Below, in pieces: positions 1 to 9,048 of a stretch of DNA of 64,000 nt; within the stretch, counting starts at the first letter, position 1; every line of letters begins with the position of its first letter. A model generated the notes under the pieces. The model was not told the DNA's origin. It did not search any database and worked only from the letters and a program-made list of their open reading frames with translations. The DNA comes from Streptosporangiaceae bacterium NEAU-GS5 (lineage in GTDB: Bacteria; Actinomycetota; Actinomycetes; Streptosporangiales; Streptosporangiaceae), in contig JAGFNW010000037.1 in the NCBI GenBank assembly GCA_017592665.1, forward strand, positions 1-64,000. The letters run 5' to 3'. Made by a program: the position numbers and the translations under genes.

Positions 1-1
1 G

Positions 2-244
2 TACGTCAGGTATGCGACCTGTATCACGGAAGGCTGCCCTATCCCGGCACATCTGTGCCAGATCGACCACATCGACCCCTGGGCTTCAGGCGGACGCACC
101 GACCTGGACCGGCTGGCGCCCTGCTGCGGCTTCCACAACCGCGACCGCGCCATCCACCCCCAGCGATACCGGATCCGCCGAACCGACGACGGACGGTGGG
201 CCTTGACCTACCTCGGCCTCCACCCCCAGCGTGCGCCCAGATGA
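2..244 (+). CDS. HNH endonuclease, C-terminal part (5' end outside window)
   Basis: An open frame enters from the left edge and runs to TGA at 242-244, giving 80 residues with no start in the window. It carries the HNH signature: a Cys pair (CITEGC), then CQIDHIDPWASGG, then CCGFHNRDR. DHxDPW supplies the first His/Asp of the metal site and HN the last. This arrangement is usual at the C-terminus of actinobacterial DUF222/13E12-type HNH proteins, where a long N-terminal domain precedes the nuclease. The call as a nuclease-fold end is firm; the family of the missing N-terminus is inferred. Such genes are common as multi-copy, often decaying elements in actinomycetes, and the DNA that follows is indeed non-coding. 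Confidence 0.8.
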   Translation, partial: YVRYATCITEGCPIPAHLCQIDHIDPWASGGRTDLDRLAPCCGFHNRDRAIHPQRYRIRRTDDGRWALTYLGLHPQRAPR

Positions 245-503
245 GCAGATGAACCGGCACTGGTCCATGCGACACATCACACGCCGCGACCCGACCCGAT
301 CAGCAGGAGTCAGCGGTCACCTCCCGCACGGAACAACGCACCCCGCGTGCAACGGCTCACCCCGCACACGGAAGCGGGATGCGATCTGCGCGGGGACGGG
401 GTGTCCCGCACCGGGGCGGGGCGTAGCGCCCGGGCCCGGCTGGGCGGAGCGGACCCGGCGCGTGAGCCGGTGGGGCGAGTGAGCTGGCGGCAGGACGGTT
501 GAG

Positions 504-530
504 ACGGCGAGAACGGCGAGAACGGCGAGA
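504..530. repeat. 9-bp tandem repeat, three copies
   Basis: Three perfect copies of ACGGCGAGA at 504, 513 and 522, followed by a degenerate partial copy. It lies in non-coding DNA. Confidence 0.75.
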
Positions 531-985
531 AACGGTGGAGGTGACGACAGTGAGGATGGCGAGGAGATGGTGCGGTCGGCGCGGGTGAGGGCAGCGAGAA
601 CGGTGGGAGCGGCCAGCCAAGCGGTGGTGCCCGGCGAGCCTGGCGGAACTGCGGCCCTGAATGGCCTCAGCGCCTCTTGCTCGGCCCCGCAGCTCTTCCC
701 CCAAAGCCCCTTCCCGTCGCCGTCGACCCGGAGCGAAGCAGCAGCGGGCCGGCGACGAAGGAGCAAGCTCGGCCTCGCGTGTGCCTCAGCGCGGGCACCT
801 TCCACAGCAACCCCGACGCCAACAGCCACGGCCGGGCTTGCGGCGAAGGAGCCGGTCTGCTCAGCTCGCCAAGGGTCGAAGGCGGGCGGGAAGGGGCGGA
901 TCCCCCTCCCGGAACCGGAGCGCCCCCGCCGGAGGCACCACCACCACTCCTATTAGTCCGCCGCCGGAGGCGCTCACCCGGGCGC

Positions 986-1051
986 GTCAACTGCGGGCAG
1001 GCGTTCCAGCCGAGCGCCGTGGGCGGCAAGCGGTTCTGCTCAGCACCGTAG
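986..1051 (+). pseudogene. Possible zinc-finger gene remnant
   Basis: In one frame the sequence reads VNCGQAFQPSAVGGKRFCSA and then a stop. This resembles the Cys-x-x-Cys ... FCS ... C pattern of small zinc fingers found in actinobacterial HTH and nuclease proteins. The first Cys of the usual CxxC is absent and the frame stops where the last Cys would be expected. No intact gene surrounds it. It may be a decayed fragment or chance; confidence is low. Confidence 0.2.
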
Positions 1052-1273
1052 GCAGCAAGCGGGCCTGCCCGGTCTATAGGCGGCTGACAGCTGGCGCGGC
1101 TGGCGGCTGGCGGCTGGCGGGACAGATTGGGTCCGCGCCCGGGCAGCCGGTGGAGCTGGCCGGGGGGCAGGGAACCAGGGGGACCTGAGCGACCTGAAGG
1201 ACCTGAGGCCAAGGGGACCTGGGGAGCAACCAGCGCACCCACGGCGGATGAGTGAGCAGATTTCGCAGCAGGC

Positions 1274-1855
1274 TCAGGTGTGAAGCGCTGCGAAGAGGTC
1301 TTCGCGGAGGGTGGCGGCGTCGCGGAAGTGGATTGCGATCATGCCCATGGCCTCGGCGCTGGCCACGTTTTCGAGGCGGTCGTCCACGAAAACGATCTCT
1401 CCCGGCGGCACGCCGAGGGCTGTCGCCGCGTGCCGGAAGATCGCGGCGTCCGGCTTGGTCATGCGCAGCCGCCCGCTGAAGAAGCGCGGCCGGATGGCGG
1501 CGAGGAACGGCAGATCCTCCAGCCCGTCGGCGACGCAGATCGGGGCATTGGACAGCAGCGCGAGGCCGTGCCCGTCGGCCGCCGCCTCGGCGACCACCTT
1601 CAGGGTCTCCTCGTTGGGGAGCGACCAGCTGTCGACGTCGATCCGGACGAGCCGGGCGAGCTCGGCGCCCGTGATCGGCCTGCCGAGCACGCGAGACCAA
1701 TACTCCTGCTCGCTCAGGTCGGCCCGGTCGAAGTCGAGGCGCGGCGCCCAGTAACGCTCCTCGAAATCCGGCCTGCCATCGCTGAGCAGGGCCAACGCGG
1801 CCGGATCCTGCGGGAGGGAGATCACATTGCCATAATCGAAAAGAACATGCCTCAC
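1274..1855 (-). CDS. HAD-superfamily hydrolase (subfamily IA, YihX-like)
   Basis: 193 residues with all four HAD motifs: the nucleophile loop FDYGNV (Asp7), LLSNA (Ser102), the conserved Lys134 in KPDAAIF, and the metal-binding VFVDDR (Asp158/159). The usual second Asp of DxD is Gly9, as in the YihX/epoxide-hydrolase N-domain branch (DxGN), so a sugar-phosphate or similar phosphatase is likely but the substrate is unknown. The start is GTG; the protein begins directly with the first strand. It sits 26 nt downstream of the alpha/beta hydrolase gene on the same strand and is probably co-transcribed with it. A cytosolic location is expected. Confidence 0.85.
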   Translation of the reverse strand: MRHVLFDYGNVISLPQDPAALALLSDGRPDFEERYWAPRLDFDRADLSEQEYWSRVLGRPITGAELARLVRIDVDSWSLPNEETLKVVAEAAADGHGLALLSNAPICVADGLEDLPFLAAIRPRFFSGRLRMTKPDAAIFRHAATALGVPPGEIVFVDDRLENVASAEAMGMIAIHFRDAATLREDLFAALHT

Positions 1856-1881
1856 GATTGAATGAACATAGCATATGTGAG

Positions 1882-2703
1882 TTACAAATAGCCGGAGACC
1901 GCCCCACAGCCGAGGTAGTTGCGCACGGTGTGGAAGTCGAGCTTGTCGATGTTGCAGGCGACGTCGCGCTCCACGCCCTTGAAGTAGTCGCGCAGCCCTG
2001 GCGGGATCGCGGCCAGGTCGTCCTTGTCGGCGATGTTGATCCAGCGGCCCACGTTCGGCGGCTTGGCGCCGCGCCCGTTGACCGGCACCGGGGCGAGCCG
2101 CTCGAACACCACGTTACGCATGGCCAGCGGGCTGCCCAGGGTGATCAGCAGGTCGGCGGAGACATCCGGGTGGGCCCAGAAGGCCTCGTACGTCACGACC
2201 GTGCCGAGCGAATGAGCGATCACGATCTTGGGCTTACGGCGGCGGATCACGTCGGCCACCGTGTCGCGCGCCTTCACCCGCGGGGACCCGCCGCCGAGGT
2301 AGGTGGCCACCTCCGGGCAGAAGTCCTCGGCGAAGCGGACCGCCTCCGGCCCCAGCTTGTCGAGCAGCCAGGCGGCCACGGTGTGCAGGATGCCGGTCAG
2401 CGACTCCCCGACGCCGCCCGAGACCCGCCCGTCCAGCTGCTTGACCCAGTCGGCGAAGACCAGCTTCGACGGCGGGTCCATCTGCTTGACGGGCCGCGCC
2501 GGCCCCTTGTGCAGGAAATGCGCGTAGTAGGCGATCTCCGCGAAATACTGCTCCCCCGCGTACGCACGGTTCGGCGCCAGGCCCTTGTGCAGATAGTTGT
2601 TCCACTTGACCCGCATGGTCTCGGCGGCACCGCCGGGCGATCCGCCGGACTCCTCAAAATAGTGGTACTTGCCGATGCCGTGGATTCCGACGATTGTCGT
2701 CAC
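1882..2703 (-). CDS. Alpha/beta hydrolase (lipase/esterase-like)
   Basis: 273 residues from a GTG start; the longer open frame upstream was rejected because homology-like sequence begins at TTIVGIHGIGK, a typical first strand plus oxyanion loop. The nucleophile elbow is AHSLG (Ser165). An acid candidate lies in NIADKDD (about residue 229) and the catalytic His probably in LDFHTVRN (about 259). There is no signal peptide, so it is likely cytosolic. The substrate cannot be told. It is divergent from the ArfB-like gene, with about 108 nt between starts, and precedes the HAD gene in a likely two-gene operon. Confidence 0.8.
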   Translation of the reverse strand: MTTIVGIHGIGKYHYFEESGGSPGGAAETMRVKWNNYLHKGLAPNRAYAGEQYFAEIAYYAHFLHKGPARPVKQMDPPSKLVFADWVKQLDGRVSGGVGESLTGILHTVAAWLLDKLGPEAVRFAEDFCPEVATYLGGGSPRVKARDTVADVIRRRKPKIVIAHSLGTVVTYEAFWAHPDVSADLLITLGSPLAMRNVVFERLAPVPVNGRGAKPPNVGRWINIADKDDLAAIPPGLRDYFKGVERDVACNIDKLDFHTVRNYLGCGAVSGYL

Positions 2704-2811
2704 GCGCCCACTGTGCACGGCGCTCCGGGGCAGTTCAACTGCGTCGCCAAAACCGTGAGAAATATCCGGTTGTGCGGGGTTGCTACGGTCATCGTTGGAG
2801 GTGTCATCGTC

Positions 2812-3231
2812 ATGCCCGGGCCGCTGCTTGTCTCGAACTCCGTCGTCATCCCCGAGGCGGAGCTGAGCTGGCGTTTCTCGCGTTCCTCCGGGCCGGGCGG
2901 CCAGGGCGTCAACACCACCGACAGCCGGGTCGAGCTGAGCTTCGACGTTGCCGCCAGCAAGGCACTCGGGCCATACCAGGAGAGGGCGCTGAAGCGCCTG
3001 GCGCACCGCCTGGTCGACGGCGTGATCACGGTCACGGCGTCAGAGTTCCGCTCGCAGCTGCGCAACCGGGAGGCCGCCGAAACGCGCCTGGCCCACCTGC
3101 TTCGGCAGGCCATCGCGGCGCCGCCGCGCGCACGGCGTCCCACCAAGCCCACGAAGGGCTCGGTCGAGCGCCGCCTGGCCGCGAAGAAGCACCGCTCGAC
3201 GCTCAAGCGCCAGCGCGGCGACGACTACTGA
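2812..3231 (+). CDS. arfB: ArfB/ICT1-type peptidyl-tRNA hydrolase (ribosome rescue)
   Basis: 139 residues. The N-terminal domain has the release-factor motif GPGGQGVN (GGQ at 29-31), which enters the peptidyl-transferase centre and hydrolyses peptidyl-tRNA. The C-terminal tail is rich in Lys/Arg (PTKPTKGSVERRLAAKKHRS), as needed to occupy the empty mRNA channel of ribosomes stalled without a stop codon. There is no codon-recognition domain, so this is a rescue factor rather than RF1/RF2. The ATG is chosen for a GGAGG ten bases upstream. Length matches the family (about 140 residues). The gene is followed directly by an 11-copy tandem repeat. Confidence 0.9.
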   Translation: MPGPLLVSNSVVIPEAELSWRFSRSSGPGGQGVNTTDSRVELSFDVAASKALGPYQERALKRLAHRLVDGVITVTASEFRSQLRNREAAETRLAHLLRQAIAAPPRARRPTKPTKGSVERRLAAKKHRSTLKRQRGDDY

Positions 3232-3237
3232 CGCCCC

Positions 3238-3391
3238 GGTCAAAAGCAGCCGGTCAAAAGCAGCCGGTCAAAGGCAGCCGGTCAAAGGCAGCCGGTCAAA
3301 GGCAGCCGGTCAAAGGCAGCCGGTCAAAGGCAGCCGGTCAAAGGCAGCCGGTCAAAAGCAGCCGGTCAAAAGCAGCGGGTCAAAAGCGGCG
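3238..3391. repeat. 14-bp tandem array, 11 copies
   Basis: Eleven head-to-tail copies of GGTCAAARGCAGCC begin at 3238 and repeat every 14 bp without indels. Copies 1, 2 and 9-11 have AAAA where 3-8 have AAAG; copies 10 and 11 drift at the end. The array fills the space between two convergent genes, starting 7 nt after the arfB stop. A twelfth partial unit (GGTCA at 3392) supplies the TGA stop of the opposite-strand gene. Unit length is not a multiple of three and no protein is encoded. Confidence 0.97.
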
Positions 3392-3393
3392 GG

Positions 3394-4032
3394 TCACTGG
3401 TCGCGGCGGTCTTCCATCTCCCACAGATGGTCGACGACGTGCCAGATGAGGCGGCGCGCGAGGTAGCGCACGGGCCACGGGGTCTCGGGCGGCGGGTCGA
3501 GGAAGGCGGCGACCGTGGCGTCCCGCATGGCGTCGCGCTTGTCCCGGTCGCCGTGCAGGGGCGGGAACCTCACGCCGACCTTGCGGATGTAGGCCCGCTC
3601 GGCCTCCTCGACGTGTGCCGCCATTTTGTCGCGATCCCGGCCGCCGCCGCGCGGCCCCTTCCGCAGCTCCTCCGGCGAGACGGCCACGCACTCGTCGAAC
3701 AGATCCCACGCGGCGCGCATGAGGGCGACCGTGCGATCGCGCTCGGCGTCGTCCATGGGCTCCTCGTCGACGTCGGGCTTGGCGTCGGGGGCGCCGAAGT
3801 CGGTCGTCAGAGTGCCCTTGACCCGCTCGACCACGACCACGTCACCGAGATCGGCCGGGTCGAAGGCGATCCCGGCGCGCTCGGCGATCACCTGGTAGCG
3901 CGGCGCGTAGTCGATCAGGTGGTCGAGGGCGGCCTCCTCGGTCTTGTCGATCCGGCACCAGCCCGGCCAGTCGACGGAGCAGGCGAACACCTTCTTGGGT
4001 CCCAGCTCGAGATAGACACGGTGTTTGCTCAT
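3394..4032 (-). CDS. Uncharacterised actinobacterial protein
   Basis: 212 residues, no signal peptide or membrane segment. The N-terminus (KHRVYLELGPKKVFACSVDW) looks like a strand-rich domain; the middle is acidic; the C-terminus ends in a helix with WHVVDHLWEMEDR, whose two His residues recall a DinB-like metal helix, although I cannot confirm that fold. I recognise it only as a conserved hypothetical. It lies 7 nt downstream of the NagD-type gene and is probably the last gene of an operon starting at 5269. Its stop codon falls within the edge of the 14-bp repeat array. Confidence 0.75.
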   Translation of the reverse strand: MSKHRVYLELGPKKVFACSVDWPGWCRIDKTEEAALDHLIDYAPRYQVIAERAGIAFDPADLGDVVVVERVKGTLTTDFGAPDAKPDVDEEPMDDAERDRTVALMRAAWDLFDECVAVSPEELRKGPRGGGRDRDKMAAHVEEAERAYIRKVGVRFPPLHGDRDKRDAMRDATVAAFLDPPPETPWPVRYLARRLIWHVVDHLWEMEDRRDQ

Positions 4033-4039
4033 CGCTTGC

Positions 4040-4828
4040 TCATACGTATTCGATCAGGTCGGCGACGGAGGCGACCACCTGCGACGGGCGGAAGGGAAAG
4101 CGGTCGATCTGCTCCTTCTGCGTCACCCCGGTCAGCACGAGGATCGTGTGCAGGCCGGCCTCCATGCCGCAGACGACGTCGGTGTCCATCCGGTCGCCGA
4201 TCATCGCGGTCGACTCGCTGTGCGCGTCGATCTGGTTGAGCGCGCTCCGCATCATCATTGGATTCGGCTTGCCCACGAAATACGGGTCCACACCCGTCGC
4301 CTTGGTGATCATCGCGGCGACCGCGCCACAGGCCGGCAGCGAGCCCTCGTTGGACGGCCCGACCGCGTCGGGGTTGGTGGCGATGAAGCGGGCGCCGTTC
4401 TCGATCAGCCGGATGGCGCGCGTGATGGCGGTGAAGCTGTACGTGCGGGTCTCGCCCAGCACGACATAGTCGGGATCGAGGTCGGTGAGCACGTAGCCGA
4501 TCTCGTGCAGGGCCGTGGTCAGCCCGGCCTCCCCGATCACGTACGCCGAGCCCTCCGGGCGCTGGTCGGCGAGGAAACGTGCGGTGGCGAGCGCGGAGGT
4601 CCAGATGGCCGACTCGGGCACGTCGAGCCCGGCGGCGCGCAGCCGCACGGACAGGTCGCGCGGCGTGTAGATGGAGTTGTTGGTGAGCACCAGGAACCGC
4701 TTCCCCGACGCGCTCAGCCTGCGGATGAACTCGTCGGCGCCCGGCACCGGCTGGCCCTCGTGGACGAGCACGCCATCCATGTCGGACAACCAGCACTGGA
4801 TCGGTCTGCGATCGCTCATATGCCGCAT
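4040..4828 (-). CDS. HAD-IIA hydrolase (NagD/AraL-like phosphatase)
   Basis: 262 residues. Motif I is SDMDGVL (Asp16, Asp18), motif II is LTNNS (49-52), the conserved Lys is in GKPNP (about 187), and motif III/IV is GDRMDTD (about 212). The order, with a cap domain between II and the Lys, is that of the IIA subfamily, which dephosphorylates nucleotides and sugar phosphates. The specific substrate is unknown. A second in-frame ATG at 4819 (MSDRRP) is an alternative start; neither has a strong Shine-Dalgarno. It lies between the SnoaL-like gene (27 nt upstream) and the uncharacterised gene (7 nt downstream), on the same strand. Confidence 0.9.
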   Translation of the reverse strand: MRHMSDRRPIQCWLSDMDGVLVHEGQPVPGADEFIRRLSASGKRFLVLTNNSIYTPRDLSVRLRAAGLDVPESAIWTSALATARFLADQRPEGSAYVIGEAGLTTALHEIGYVLTDLDPDYVVLGETRTYSFTAITRAIRLIENGARFIATNPDAVGPSNEGSLPACGAVAAMITKATGVDPYFVGKPNPMMMRSALNQIDAHSESTAMIGDRMDTDVVCGMEAGLHTILVLTGVTQKEQIDRFPFRPSQVVASVADLIEYV

Positions 4829-4830
4829 TT

Positions 4831-4864
4831 TCTCACGGAACTATTCTCACGGATCTCACGGAAC
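4831..4864. repeat. Short repeat, three copies of a 9-mer
   Basis: TCTCACGGA occurs at 4831, 4845 and 4854 between two co-directional genes. The third copy contains the TGA stop of the SnoaL-like gene (TCA at 4856-4858 on the plus strand). Confidence 0.7.
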
Positions 4865-5269
4865 GATGGTCCGCCACGTCTGCTCCTCGACGAGCTCGCG
4901 GCTGCGCCAGCCCTCCGGCGTACGGATCATCCGGTGGTGGTAGTAGCCACCGCCCTGGATCAGCCCCTGCACCGGGACCACGGCCATCTCCCGCGACGGC
5001 GCCAGCACGTCGGTGAACGACGCGACCACGATCACCTCGTCCTCGGAGATGTGATCGACGGACATGGCGCCGATCAGATGGAGCCGGCCCGGCCAGCCGG
5101 CCAGCACCTCGGCCAGCCACGCCTTGGCTTCGGCCCGGGAGCCCTTGATGCCGCCCGCCGAGGTGTAGTCGATGACGGCGTCCTCGGTGAACACGTCGTC
5201 GAGCCGGTCCCACTGGCCGCTGTCGACGGCATAGCCGTAGCGGGCGAGGACCTGGGTGATCTCATCCAT
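4856..5269 (-). CDS. SnoaL-like (NTF2-fold) protein
   Basis: 137 residues forming one SnoaL/NTF2-like cone: an N-terminal helix (ITQVLARYGYAVDSGQWDRL), DVFTEDAVIDYTS, then the beta sheet ending RSRELVEEQTW. Family members include polyketide cyclases, ring-hydroxylating dioxygenase small subunits and many proteins of unknown role; this sequence matches the general-purpose subgroup with YxxAxDxxxWDxLxxVF. No specific reaction can be assigned. It is the first gene of a likely three-gene minus-strand operon and is divergent from the aminotransferase gene, with 81 nt between starts. Confidence 0.85.
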   Translation of the reverse strand: MDEITQVLARYGYAVDSGQWDRLDDVFTEDAVIDYTSAGGIKGSRAEAKAWLAEVLAGWPGRLHLIGAMSVDHISEDEVIVVASFTDVLAPSREMAVVPVQGLIQGGGYYHHRMIRTPEGWRSRELVEEQTWRTIVP

Positions 5270-5350
5270 GGCGGTATCCTGCCAAGCGCTTGCTCACCGC
5301 GTAACCCTTGTCCGGGAAGACACCGTACGTCACGGGTGTTGCCGAGAAGC

Positions 5351-6136
5351 ATGGAGACCCAGCACGCCGAGATCGACGGGCGCCCGCCGACCACCGAGGA
5401 GCTGCTCGCCGCCGGCGGCTACGGCCACTTCACGGCCATGCAGGTGCGCGGGCGCCGGCTCCGCGGCCTCGACCTGCACCTGCGCCGCCTCGACACGGCC
5501 AACCGCGAGCTGTTCGACCGCCCCCTCGACCCTGAGCGCGTACGGCTCGCCATCCGCAGCGCCCTGGACAGCGCCCGCGACACAGCACGCGACACAGCCC
5601 GCCACGTAGCTCAAGAGAGCGCGCTCGGGCGGGGCGACGCGTCGGTGCGGGTCAACGTCTTCGACGGCGAGAAGATCCTCGTCCGCGTCGGGCCGCCCGC
5701 TCCCCCGCCCGGCAAGCCCGCCCGCGTGCGCACGGTCGACGACGCCCGCTTCCTGCCCCACGTCAAGACCACGGGCGGCTTCATCCAGGCCTACTACGCG
5801 CGGCTGGCCGACCGTGACGGCTACGACGAGGCCCTGTTCGCCCGCGACGGCGTGATCTCCGAAGGCCTCATCACCAATGTCGCGTTCATCGGCGGCGGCG
5901 GGGAGATCGTGTGGCCGGACGCGCCCGCGCTCGACGGGATCACCATGCTCCTGCTCCGACGGGCCCTGCCGTACGAGAGACGCCGGATCACGGTCGCCGA
6001 CGTCGCCTCCTACCGATCGGCCGCGCTCACCAACTCCCACGGCGTCCGGATCGTGGACAGCATCGGCGACGTGCCGTTCGCCCCCGACGACACCCTGGTC
6101 AAGACGTACGAGAACATCGAATGGGACGAGATCTAG
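5351..6136 (+). CDS. Class IV PLP aminotransferase / aminodeoxychorismate lyase-like
   Basis: 261 residues. The fold-type IV pattern is present: Schiff-base Lys139 in [14 protein letters not shown] and the following [18 protein letters not shown] with Glu171 that contacts the pyridine nitrogen. The family includes branched-chain and D-amino acid transaminases and PabC; the Gly-rich start is short for a branched-chain enzyme, so a PabC-like or broad amino acid enzyme is more likely. The start is the ATG before ETQHAEIDG; the open frame extends further upstream but only in the shadow of minus-strand genes. A DTARDTAR duplication at 77-84 comes from a small DNA repeat. The next gene starts 2 nt after the stop, so the two are coupled. 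Confidence 0.85.
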   Translation: METQHAEIDGRPPTTEELLAAGGYGHFTAMQVRGRRLRGLDLHLRRLDTANRELFDRPLDPERVRLAIRSALDSARDTARDTARHVAQESALGRGDASVRVNVFDGEKILVRVGPPAPPPGKPARVRTVDDARFLPHVKTTGGFIQAYYARLADRDGYDEALFARDGVISEGLITNVAFIGGGGEIVWPDAPALDGITMLLLRRALPYERRRITVADVASYRSAALTNSHGVRIVDSIGDVPFAPDDTLVKTYENIEWDEI

Positions 6137-6138
6137 AA

Positions 6139-7176
6139 ATGAGCGAGACCCAAGGCTCCGACATCAAGGGCACCGCACGGGGCACGGCGGGCGTGCCGCT
6201 GTCGATCCTCGACCTGGCCACGGTCAGCGACGGCGGCACGGCCACCGAGGCGCTGCAGATCAGCACCGAGCTGGCCCAGCGCGCGGAAACCTGGGGCTAT
6301 CACCGGATCTGGCTGGCCGAGCACCACGGGATGCCCGGCGTGGCCAGCTCCTCCCCGGCCGTCCTGATCGCCCACCTGGCCGCGGTCACCTCGACCATCC
6401 GCCTCGGCTCGGGCGGCGTCATGCTCCCCAACCACGCGCCGCTGGTGATCGCCGAGCAGTTCGGCACGCTGGAGGCCCTCCACCCGGGCCGCATCGATCT
6501 CGGCCTCGGCCGCGCGCCCGGCACCGACCCGGTGACCGCCCGCGCCCTGCGACGGGCGGCCGAGGTCGACCCGGACGAGTTCCCGCAGCAGCTTGCCGAG
6601 CTGACCGCCTATCTAAACGGCACGGCCGGGTCCGTCCAGGCCATCCCCCGCGGTGACAGCCGGCCGCCCATCTGGCTGCTCGGGTCGAGCGGGTTCAGCG
6701 CCCAGCTGGCCGGCCTGCTGGGGCTGCCGTTCGCGTTCGCGCACCACTTCAGCGCCGCCAACACCGAGCCCGCCCTCGACCTATACCGGTCGGCGTTCCG
6801 CCCGTCGGAGGTGCTGGCCGAGCCGTACGTCATGATCGGGGTGGCCGCGGTGGCGGCCGACACGGAGGCGGAGGCACGGCGGCAGGCGATGGCCGGCGTC
6901 CTTGCCTTCCTGCGGCTGCGGTTCGGCAGGCCGGGCCGCTTCCCCACGCCGGAGGAGGCCGAGGCCTACCCGTTCAGCCCGGTCGAACGCGACTTCGCCC
7001 GCGACCGGCTCTCGACCATCGTCTTCGGCGACGCCGACGGCGTCCGCCAAGGCCTCGACGACCTGCGCAAGCGCACCCAGGCCGACGAGCTCATGATCAC
7101 GACGCAGGTTCACGGCGGTCCGGCGCGGCTGCGCTCGTACGAACTGATCGCGACCGCCTTCGAGATGACCGGATGA
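6139..7176 (+). CDS. LLM-class flavin oxidoreductase, MsnO8 family
   Basis: 345 residues of luciferase-like TIM-barrel. The family signature is clear: [20 protein letters not shown] at the start, then [40 protein letters not shown] and [20 protein letters not shown]. These features mark the group related to YhbW/MsnO8, which uses reduced flavin. The natural substrate is not known for most members. It starts 2 nt after the aminotransferase stop, so a shared transcript is nearly certain; oxidation of an amine or keto product from the partner is possible but is inference. Cytosolic. Confidence 0.9.
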   Translation: MSETQGSDIKGTARGTAGVPLSILDLATVSDGGTATEALQISTELAQRAETWGYHRIWLAEHHGMPGVASSSPAVLIAHLAAVTSTIRLGSGGVMLPNHAPLVIAEQFGTLEALHPGRIDLGLGRAPGTDPVTARALRRAAEVDPDEFPQQLAELTAYLNGTAGSVQAIPRGDSRPPIWLLGSSGFSAQLAGLLGLPFAFAHHFSAANTEPALDLYRSAFRPSEVLAEPYVMIGVAAVAADTEAEARRQAMAGVLAFLRLRFGRPGRFPTPEEAEAYPFSPVERDFARDRLSTIVFGDADGVRQGLDDLRKRTQADELMITTQVHGGPARLRSYELIATAFEMTG

Positions 7177-7226
7177 CCACCCCCAAATAGGACGAAGCCC
7201 ACCTGCCGGTGCAAAACTGGTCGCTG

Positions 7227-7244
7227 GAGGGCAGTAATGCTCTC
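7227..7244. promoter_or_regulatory. Imperfect inverted repeat upstream of the amino acid importer
   Basis: GAGGGCA and TGCTCTC form a 7-bp inverted repeat (6 of 7 paired) around GTAA, 21 nt before the binding-protein start. It could be an operator. No known consensus was recognised. Confidence 0.25.
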
Positions 7245-7264
7245 TGACGGACAAGGAGGGCATC

Positions 7265-8182
7265 GTGCTCAGAAAATCACGTGTCGCCCGCGGCGTGTTC
7301 GCCGTCGCCACGGGACTGATCATGAGCGCGTGCGGCCCCTCCCCAGACGATGACGATCATCTCGACAGCGACACAATCCAGGCGGCCCCGGCGCCGAGCA
7401 CGACGAGCACGCTGGCCACCATCGTGCCCGACTCGATCAAGGCCGACGGCAAGCTGCTGATCGGCACCGAGGCCTCCTACGCGCCCAACGAGATGGTCGA
7501 CCCGTCCAGCCAGACCATCGTCGGCTGGGACATCGAACTCGGCCAGGCGATCGCCGCCAAGCTCAACCTGACGGCCGTATACCAGAACGCCGGATTCGAC
7601 ACGATCATCCCCGGAGTCCAATCCGGCAAGTACGAAATGGGGATCTCCTCGTTCACCGACACGCCCGAACGCCAGAAGGTCGTCGACTTCGTCACCTACT
7701 ACTCGGCCGGCACCTCCTGGGCCGTCCTCAAAGGCAACCCCAAGCACGTCATGCCCGACAAGGCCTGCGGCAAGAACGTCGGCGTCCAGCAGGGCACCAT
7801 CCAGGTCCAGGATCTCAAAAAGCGCAGCGACGTCTGCGTCGCGGCCGGCAAATCCCCCGTCGACATGGTCGTGCACAAGCTGCAGACCGAGGTCACCGCC
7901 GATCTCGTGTCCGGCAAGACCGACGCCATGCTGGCCGACTCCCCCGTCGTCGGCTACGCCGCCGACCAGACCAACGGCCGCCTCGACGTGCTCGGTCAGG
8001 CCTACAGCACGGCCCCCTACGGCATCGCCATCGGGAAGAAGTCCGGCGGCCTCAAGGAAGCGGTCCAAGGAGTGCTCAAGGAGCTCATCGCCGACGGCAC
8101 CTACATGCGGATCCTCAACAAGTGGGGGGTCGAAGAAGGCGCCATCAAATATCCGGCGATCAACGCCGCCACGAACGGTTAG
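7265..8182 (+). CDS. Polar amino acid ABC transporter, substrate-binding lipoprotein
   Basis: 305 residues with an N-terminal lipoprotein signal ending at Cys23 (LIMSAC; Met at -3 is slightly unusual). The mature part is a family 3 solute-binding protein: [49 protein letters not shown]. Such proteins capture polar amino acids (Glu, Gln, Arg and relatives) outside the membrane. The start is GTG, preceded by AAGGAGGG at good spacing. The permease follows after 5 nt and the ATPase overlaps the permease, so this is a complete three-gene importer. Substrate specificity cannot be read from the sequence alone. Confidence 0.93.
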   Translation: MLRKSRVARGVFAVATGLIMSACGPSPDDDDHLDSDTIQAAPAPSTTSTLATIVPDSIKADGKLLIGTEASYAPNEMVDPSSQTIVGWDIELGQAIAAKLNLTAVYQNAGFDTIIPGVQSGKYEMGISSFTDTPERQKVVDFVTYYSAGTSWAVLKGNPKHVMPDKACGKNVGVQQGTIQVQDLKKRSDVCVAAGKSPVDMVVHKLQTEVTADLVSGKTDAMLADSPVVGYAADQTNGRLDVLGQAYSTAPYGIAIGKKSGGLKEAVQGVLKELIADGTYMRILNKWGVEEGAIKYPAINAATNG

Positions 8183-8187
8183 CCCCG

Positions 8188-9048
8188 ATGACCCGGCCAG
8201 AACCCGTGCCGCCCGAGGCCATCAAAACCATCAAGGCCATCCCGGTCCGCCACCCCGGCCGGTGGGCCGCCGTCATCGGCGTCGGCATCCTGGCCGCCAT
8301 GCTGATCAGCAACCTGATCACCAACACCGCGTACAACTGGCCCGAACAGCTCAAGTACCTGTTCTCCGCGCCCATCCTCGCCGGCGTCAAGAACACCATC
8401 TGGCTGACCATCGCCGCCATGGCGGGCGGGGTCACGCTCGGCATCCTGCTCGCGCTCATGCGCCTGTCGGCCAACCCGCTGCTGCGGAGCGTGGCCTGGC
8501 TGTACATCTGGCTGTTCCGCGGCACCCCCCTCTACACCCAGCTGCTGATCTGGGGCAACGTCGGCGCGCTGTTCCCCACGGTCGGCCTCGGCATCCCCTT
8601 CGGCCCGGAGATCATCAGCGTCCCCACCAACGCGTTCTACAGCGCCGCGGCCGCGGCCGCCCTCGGGCTGATCGTCAACGAGGCCGCCTACATGGCCGAG
8701 ATCGTCCGCGCCGGCATCCAGTCCGTCGACCCGGGCCAGCTGGACGCCGCCGGCGCGCTCGGCATGAGCCGCGGCCAGACCCTGCGCCGAATCGTGCTCC
8801 CCCAGGCCATGCGCCTGATCGTGCCGCCGACCGGCAACGAGGCGATCGCCATGCTGAAGAACACCTCGATCGTCGCGGTCGTACCGTACGCGGAGCTGAC
8901 CTTCGCCGCGCAGAGCATCTACGCGACCACCTACCAGATCATCCCGATGCTGGTCATGGCCTGCGTCTGGTACCTGTTCCTGTCCTCGATCATGATGGTC
9001 GGCCAGTACTACCTGGAACGCCACTACGCGAAGGGCCAGGCCCGATGA
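8188..9048 (+). CDS. Polar amino acid ABC transporter, permease
   Basis: 286 residues with about five to six hydrophobic segments. The His/Glu/Gln/Arg-type permease pattern is present: [32 protein letters not shown], and the cytoplasmic EAA loop [20 protein letters not shown] followed by [20 protein letters not shown]. That loop docks onto the ATPase. A single permease gene implies a homodimer. The start is the ATG 5 nt after the binding-protein stop. The stop overlaps the ATPase start by ATGA. Confidence 0.93.
   Translation: MTRPEPVPPEAIKTIKAIPVRHPGRWAAVIGVGILAAMLISNLITNTAYNWPEQLKYLFSAPILAGVKNTIWLTIAAMAGGVTLGILLALMRLSANPLLRSVAWLYIWLFRGTPLYTQLLIWGNVGALFPTVGLGIPFGPEIISVPTNAFYSAAAAAALGLIVNEAAYMAEIVRAGIQSVDPGQLDAAGALGMSRGQTLRRIVLPQAMRLIVPPTGNEAIAMLKNTSIVAVVPYAELTFAAQSIYATTYQIIPMLVMACVWYLFLSSIMMVGQYYLERHYAKGQAR

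Larger units (their letters stand above)
245..1273. other. Non-coding, eroded 1-kb segment
   Basis: No convincing gene lies between the HNH end and the HAD gene. The open frames here are arginine/proline-rich on both strands, without family motifs or good ribosome binding sites. The segment contains a small 9-bp tandem repeat at 504-530 and one possible gene remnant near 986-1051. Its position next to a truncated-looking HNH gene suggests decayed accessory DNA, which is an inference. Confidence 0.5.

Noticed and set aside
3238-3391. CRISPR array
   Set aside because: Units are 14 bp with no spacers and no cas genes nearby.
4025-5350. Upstream part of the aminotransferase frame as a larger protein
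   Set aside because: It is antisense to HAD and SnoaL genes; the PLP fold starts at 5351.
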